From: Sindora glabra
Taxonomy: Eukaryota > Streptophyta > Magnoliopsida > Fabales > Fabaceae
Assembly (NCBI GenBank): GCA_020226215.1
Contig: CM035236.1
Coordinates: forward strand, 53,505,057 to 53,569,056
DNA: 64,000 nucleotides
Reading direction: 5' to 3'
How positions within the stretch are numbered: the stretch's first letter is position 1; each line of letters starts with the position of its first letter. The translations under genes were made by a program, and so were the position numbers. Shown here in pieces: positions 58,801-64,000 of this stretch. The notes beneath the pieces were generated by a model that did not search any database, was not told where the DNA came from, and saw only the letters and a list, made by a program, of their open reading frames with translations.

Positions 58801-60950
58801 ACTTGCAACTAATATAAATATGAAAATTTTTAATACATTAATTCTAGCATAATAAATTAATAATAAGAATTAATTATTTATTATTGTAACATTAAATGCC
58901 CATGAGATAAAAACTTGATCAAGCTTTATATTTAACAAGATAAGATATTATTATTAGTATTTTACAAACAGAATGGTGGCCTAGTGGAGCAACTATTCTA
59001 GAAATTAGAGTATTAATGAATTTTTTTTCTCTCAATGCATGTCCTCTCCAAGATTGGTATCCCTATTTATTAATAAGTAAAGCCCATATGAAGCCAACAT
59101 GTTTTTCATTAGACTAATTCCTTGAAGACCTGAATGTAATTTTAGTTTCTCTAAAATGCGATTATGTAATTTTGCACCTCTTTTTAAAATGCTTTCTTTT
59201 AATCCTATTAAATATTTAATTGGATTAATTTTGAACTTACCATTAAATTTCCATCTACTCATTAATGAAAGGGTTGATGTGGAATATTTATAACCATGGC
59301 TCACAATATTGTCCAATTTGTTTCCATTTTGGCCACCATAATTGGAATAAAATTTTTATGGCCAAAACTATCATACCATGGGCAAAAACTCAATGTATGA
59401 ATACTTTAATTTTGTGTGTAAAAGAAAACCATGTGATTTATACTAAATCTTGATCCAATAATCATCTTTATAAAGTGAGTTGTTAGTTTGAATAGTAAAT
59501 AATAATTTTTTCAAATTTACCTTACTATTCATTGTTTAATCATTATATTGATCATTTTCTTATTAAAATTTTAGTAGTAATTTAAAGCAATGAAATAAAT
59601 ATCTTAACAAAGACCATCTCTCATTCAAGAGTGTAGCCTAATAAAAGTATTTAGGGGAGGGGTAGGATAAAAAAAAGGAAGTTATTTATATAAAAAGTAT
59701 AGATGTCATATATAAATATGGATTTAAAAATATGTCAATATATTTTGTAACTTATTTTACAAAAGTTAGCAATATTTTTGTAAAAATTTTAAATTTTAAA
59801 TTTTTTTGCATACAATATTTTATCATCAAAATTATAATTTTTTATGTTTATTAAATATGAACTGTGTATAATATTGTTGCATATGTGAAAAAATTAAAAT
59901 ATTTGTATTTATAATTTGTAAAAATTAAAATTATGAGATATAAATATTTATAATTCAAAAGAAAAATAATAAAACTCTATAAAATCTATATATAAATTAT
60001 AAACATCCAAATATTATAACTTACTAATGGTATAATAAAAAAATTGCAAATCATTATTTATAATATTTTTCTTTGATTTTTTATTTGGGAAACCATTTGT
60101 TATTTTTTTTTCTTTTGCAATGTGTAAACTTGAGTATTGAGGCAAAATCATATAAACATTCAAATTTCTTAACCATAATGCATACATCATAAATAGAATC
60201 TCAAAACATATGATTTTCACATACTCGAATTTGATGAACAAACCATAACTACTAAACTTTAGATTAGTAAAACTAGTATGATGTATAAATTAGTTTCTCT
60301 TACTTTTCCCTTTCTTTCTAACACATAGCCAGTAAAGTTTCTCTATCTTTTATGTAAAGTAGAGAGTATGTTTATAGTGGACAAGGAAAGGACCAATTTT
60401 TATGCATATTCCTTTGATATGTTCATCAAGTATTAGGATCAATTAAATGAGAGTGATCTACTCAATTACCTTCATCATTAAATTAGATAACTGATTCTAA
60501 TTTGAAGGTAATTTTCTCAAAATAATTCCCCTTGAATCATGGTCCATTTGTGTAATTTCTAATCAATTAACTAATGAATTACTAATCAAATTAAATGGTA
60601 ATTTCTAATATTCTCTTACTTGACCTAAAATTGAGAGATACTAAAACTTAAGCATGATATACTAAAACTCATCCTTATGAACATCATAATTACCTTAATA
60701 TGATAAAAAATCAAGTTTGGGTTATGAAAATTATATATTAATTTTAAGAAACATACTTCTTTTCATATACCATAAACACTAGTGTCTCCCTATACAAGGT
60801 TTAAAAATAACATAGAATTTCAAACTAGTCCTATAAGTGTTTCTCAAACACCTAACTTATAACTTATAAGATATGATAATGTGCACAATATAGCTAGAAA
60901 CAAACATTCATGTTAAAAAAATAATACATAAATAAGCTTAGAGCATCATC
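52863..60950. other. AT-rich gene-empty stretch
   Basis: No protein-coding gene can be supported in 8 kb. Features seen are a foldback at 54010-54132 and three diverged GAAGAAAT-(T/A)-AGCTTTCTCC-like segments near 55900, 56090 and 56590. A TAATAGTTAATAG-type simple-sequence stretch at 57660-57760 has an inverted counterpart near 58110-58250, possibly a hAT-like MITE. The open segment on the minus strand at 59032-59316 is not recognised. Confidence 0.45.
54010..54132. repeat. Short foldback (imperfect 31-bp inverted repeat)
   Basis: The arm at 54010-54040 (TCTCCAAC...ATTACTACAT) pairs with 54102-54132 (ATGTAGTAAT...TTGGAGA) over 31 bp with about five mismatches, around a 61-base centre. It could be a tiny MITE or form an RNA hairpin of the size of a plant microRNA precursor. 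Confidence 0.65.
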
Positions 60951-60954
60951 ATTG

Positions 60955-61500
60955 TTAAATACATTATTCAGAAGAACAACCAAGAGCCATTCTATGTACA
61001 AGTTCCTTAAATGTCTTTGGTTGTAACCCTTTATTTAACAAATGAACTATCATAAGGTTTATTTTAATATGCTCAATAAACAATCTTTGCTTTTGAACTT
61101 CCTTTTTAATAACAAAAATACTTTAATTCTAGATACTTAGCACCTCTTGATTATTTGTCATTTTTGGAGAAAAACATTGTTGGGAAATTATTATAGTAAA
61201 TTCTTAGCAGCTTGATAATGGAGTCGACTACCTTAAGTCTTGAAATAAATTTTCACAACCATAGTGCATGAATGATAGCTTCAAAACATGCCATAAATTC
61301 TACTTCAATAGTAGTTGAAACAATGACAAATTTCTTGGAACTTTTTCATGATATGGCTCCTTCTCCAAGTAAGAATAAGTAGCCAAAAGTAGACTTTCTA
61401 TATATCTAGCAAATTTGGAGTTTGAATATTCAATCACTTCTAATTTATTAGATCTTCATTGAAATTGCCTTTTCCTTTATGTTTTTTTTAATTTTACTAT
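60955..61500 (-). pseudogene. Ty1/Copia RNase H remains
   Basis: Minus-strand translation gives decayed but ordered RNase H segments. These are LEVIEYSNSKFA (first catalytic region, with the usual D lost), TTIEVEFMACFEAIIHALWL, SRLKVVDSI, YLELKYFVIKKEVQKQ and, at the end, LNKGLQPKTFKELVHRM near 61010-60965. These are the C-terminal landmarks of plant Copia pol. There are stops and shifts. The rest of pol and the LTRs were not recognised. Confidence 0.78.
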
Positions 61501-61599
61501 AAGTCAAACTAAAATTCTCTTCTATGTTTCATTTGTTCATACACATATCTTGGCGTAATGAGGTTAATAAGGCTTGATATACACCCTTATCAAAGCAAT

Positions 61600-62715
61600 A
61601 TAGTCAGTTCCCTAATTGAGGAAGAACTATATATATTAGTTAAAGATATTGAGGCTAAGACTATTAGAAATATCCTTCTTGATAAAGATGATCTTTTTCT
61701 AGTGTTATTAATGAGGAAGGATAAAATGCCTATGCTAGAACAATTGATAACTTGGAAGATTTTGATTGTTTTAGCAGTGATTGAGGCATGGATTTGGAAA
61801 GAGATGAACATTTAAGTTCAAGATAAAGATTTATTAGTCTGGATAAAGATTCTGGTTACATAAAAGGCTTTAAAAGAAAATTTTCTTTTAGCAAACAACC
61901 TTTAAGGACACTTTTTGTTAAAAACATTAATAATAATGTTGAAGATTCTAAACCAAAAGCTCTCACGTGCACCTCAATACTTTTTTTTGATAGATTTTTT
62001 CTTAGAATTTTGATATAGCATTACATGTTATTAATCATAGAAATTTACTAGACTTTTGTATTTATAGCAATACGGAGATATCCAAACCATTTATATAGCC
62101 TATAACCATCATGGAATTATTATGATTTCTTATCATAACCTAACAACAGCATAAAACATAATGAAAGGATTTCAAAATACATTATTGAGATTGAGAAAAC
62201 TTGACATACATTATTCTATTCCAAAGATATATTTTTTAATTACTTTTACTATTTACATCATTTTAGTTCATTGTTATCGTAACAAGAAGTTAACAATGCT
62301 ATTGTTTTTTTTTTTTACCATTTTTTTAAATATTTTTGTCATGTGCTTATTTCTTTGCTTATTGGGTTGTTTATATCTATTGATATGTTAGACCAATGCT
62401 ATAGAGAAGGGTATTATTTATGGTATGTTGGTGTCATCTAGTCTTAACTTTTCTATTTCAAATGATAGGCCAAGTAGATTTTTATTTTTATAGAAAAATT
62501 AAAGAGGTCATTTATTATTGTTTTCATCCTAATTGTTGCTTGCTTTTTTTATTCCAATTATACAAGCATAATTGTTTTTACTTGCATATCCATAATTCTT
62601 TAGAAATAGACAATCACCAGTTTGTAAAGTTTTACAATGTGCAGGCTACAAAAATTACTTTTCATGCATTAAACATGACTAATATTGTTGGAAAATAGAT
62701 CAAGCTTAAACCATA
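61600..62715 (+). pseudogene. Mei2-like RNA-binding protein pseudogene (RRM1 and RRM2 parts)
   Basis: Plus-strand segments match the plant Mei2-like (AML) family in order. An acidic EIEAQTI-like region is seen as KDIEAKTIRNILLDKDDLF near 61650-61700, with LEDFDCFSSD near 61755. The RRM1 start LRTLFVKNINNNVEDS is near 61900-61950, and the RRM1 remainder QYGDIQTIYIAY...LRKLDIHYSIPK is on an exon at 62068-62226 with a kept acceptor. RRM2 pieces are at about 62388-62510 and 62580-62715 (HQFVKFYNVQATK, then IVGK). Stops, shifts and a lost donor after 62226 show decay. The C-terminal RRM3 typical of Mei2 was not found. Introns show it derives from genomic DNA. Confidence 0.8.
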
Positions 62716-64000
62716 CTATCCATTTTATTCCTTTGTTTATTTTATGTCAATATTAATAATCCTAGTAACTATTTTCCATTCTTTAAGTATGTTACTCTTG
62801 ATTGACATGTTGCAGACTTTAAATTTTATTGTGGATAAGCATAACTCTTTTTTGCTACATTTGTAATGCTCAATAAAAAAATTAAGTATATAGAAATAGT
62901 TAGAACTAAGTTAGATAGTGTCTGTAAGTGGATAACAATTAGAAATATTTATTATTGTTAGTAGAATCATTTGTTAGTCTTAGTAAAAGAAAAATCCATT
63001 ATGAATTTTTTAAAAAAATTGAGAAAATTAAGAGTATTCAAGATCTAAGGTTGATAGGATTTTGGAATATACTTAAGAATACCTTAGAATTAACCTAAAG
63101 TAGTAAAAATGCAACTTTCCACCCATTTTTAAGGAAAGGTTAGTTATGTTAGGGGAGAAAAGGAGGGATTTGGCATAACTTAAGGATTTTAGGGTAATAT
63201 GACTTGACTCTGAGATGCTAGAGTAATTTTTAATCAGCATAAGATTTATTAACAATTAAAAAATTGATGAAGGACTTAATAGCAAAGCATAGGGATAATG
63301 AAAGAATATGGAATATTCTTGGATGATACAAGCCTTAGGTAAGTAAGATAATATTATTTCAATGATGCAAGCATGACATTACTATTTGTTGGCCACTCGT
63401 ATTTTTTCTTAAAAATAGGCAAGCAAATTCAATTCCTTCTCTATGAAAGAAGAGATGCACAACTAGAGAGAGAAGTGGAGTTCTTGAGAGTTCTAGTTAT
63501 TTTTTAGAAAGATTTTACTAGTTTCGTATGTATTTTTGAAAGTTAGTTAGAGATAAAAGCTCTCTTGATGTCCTAATGAAGGTAGAAGCTTATAAACCTC
63601 CTTGAATTTATCTTCTCTTTATAATTTTTTCTTTGGATTCTTCATTAACTTTGTGTTATCTTAGATGCTACGCTTTGGATTCTAGGTGAAAGGAACAAAT
63701 TCTATAAGTATTCTTAAGTGAATTGATATCTACTCTTTTCTTTTTTATTTTCTTTCAATGTATATTTATTTTTATGATGACTATCATTTATTATGCTAAA
63801 TCCATAATTACCATAGTGGATTAGTTTGAAAAGTTTTATAATGAAAAGTCAAAAGTGTTAATTTGGAAGATGATTTCTTTAAAATAGTGAAAATTTGAAA
63901 ACATAATTTTACATGAAAATGGAAGAAAAATCTTGAAGAGAGAATAAGATGAAACTCTTAGGTTTTCTATGAAAAAAAGTAAAAATTATGTCTTTATTAC
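62716..64000. other. AT-rich gene-empty end of window
   Basis: No coding region or defined repeat was recognised. A somewhat GC-richer purine-rich patch lies near 63440-63480. Confidence 0.45.

Noticed and set aside
59032..59316. Minus-strand 94-residue ORF as a gene
   Set aside because: No recognisable domain, no supporting exons nearby, and composition typical of the AT-rich surroundings.

Overview
The window is AT-rich eukaryotic DNA from a flowering plant, most likely a eudicot. The evidence is plant LTR retrotransposons (Athila and Del/Tekay types of Ty3/Gypsy, plus Ty1/Copia remains), a plant L1-type LINE with DUF4283-like and CCHC domains, CACTA and hAT elements, and intron-containing fragments of plant nuclear genes (DYW-class PPR, trehalose-6-phosphate phosphatase, plastid-type GNAT, Mei2-like RNA-binding protein). 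No intact host gene could be supported. Nearly all open reading frames are transposon remains, gene fragments or chance.

Layout. 1-3876: AT-rich DNA with no supportable gene. 3882-16924: a complete but dead 13-kb Athila-type retrotransposon with 1.5-kb LTRs and a perfect 5-bp target duplication (TGGAG). It has a tRNA-Asp-type primer site, gag-pol broken by stops and frameshifts, and a third env-like ORF downstream of pol. The env-like ORF is preceded by a TATA box, a leader and a candidate 412-bp intron. GC-rich hairpin arrays occur in both LTRs and between pol and the third ORF. 17969-19530 and 22181-23855: two solo LTRs of one family in opposite orientations, each with a perfect 5-bp duplication. 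19599-32400: a minus-strand Del/Tekay-type element with about 3.5-kb LTRs and a gutted interior. A solo LTR is nested in one of its LTRs and a 2.8-kb CACTA element (TSD TAC) in its interior. 33375-35556: foldback and hAT-type MITEs.

35650-40451 is the most unusual stretch. Pieces of at least five unrelated nuclear genes lie head to tail on the plus strand: alpha/beta-hydrolase, GNAT acetyltransferase, trehalose-6-phosphate phosphatase, ArgJ and PPR-DYW. Introns and splice sites are largely kept. The stretch ends at a CACTA-type terminus, so I read it as a gene-capturing transposon (Pack-CACTA or Helitron-like) whose left end I could not find.

43560-50900: a decayed minus-strand L1 LINE carrying an 898-bp hAT MITE with a perfect 8-bp TSD. 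50776-52862: a direct repeat around a GC-richer island of unknown nature. 52863-60950: AT-rich DNA with a small foldback at 54010-54132. 60955-61500: minus-strand Copia RNase H remains. 61600-62715: plus-strand Mei2-like pseudogene with recognisable RRM1 and RRM2 pieces. The last 1.3 kb is featureless.

The region is a nested transposon landscape. Its history can be read from target duplications and from pairs of LTR copies that act as internal before-and-after controls. All protein assignments come from reading translations by eye, with no database search.
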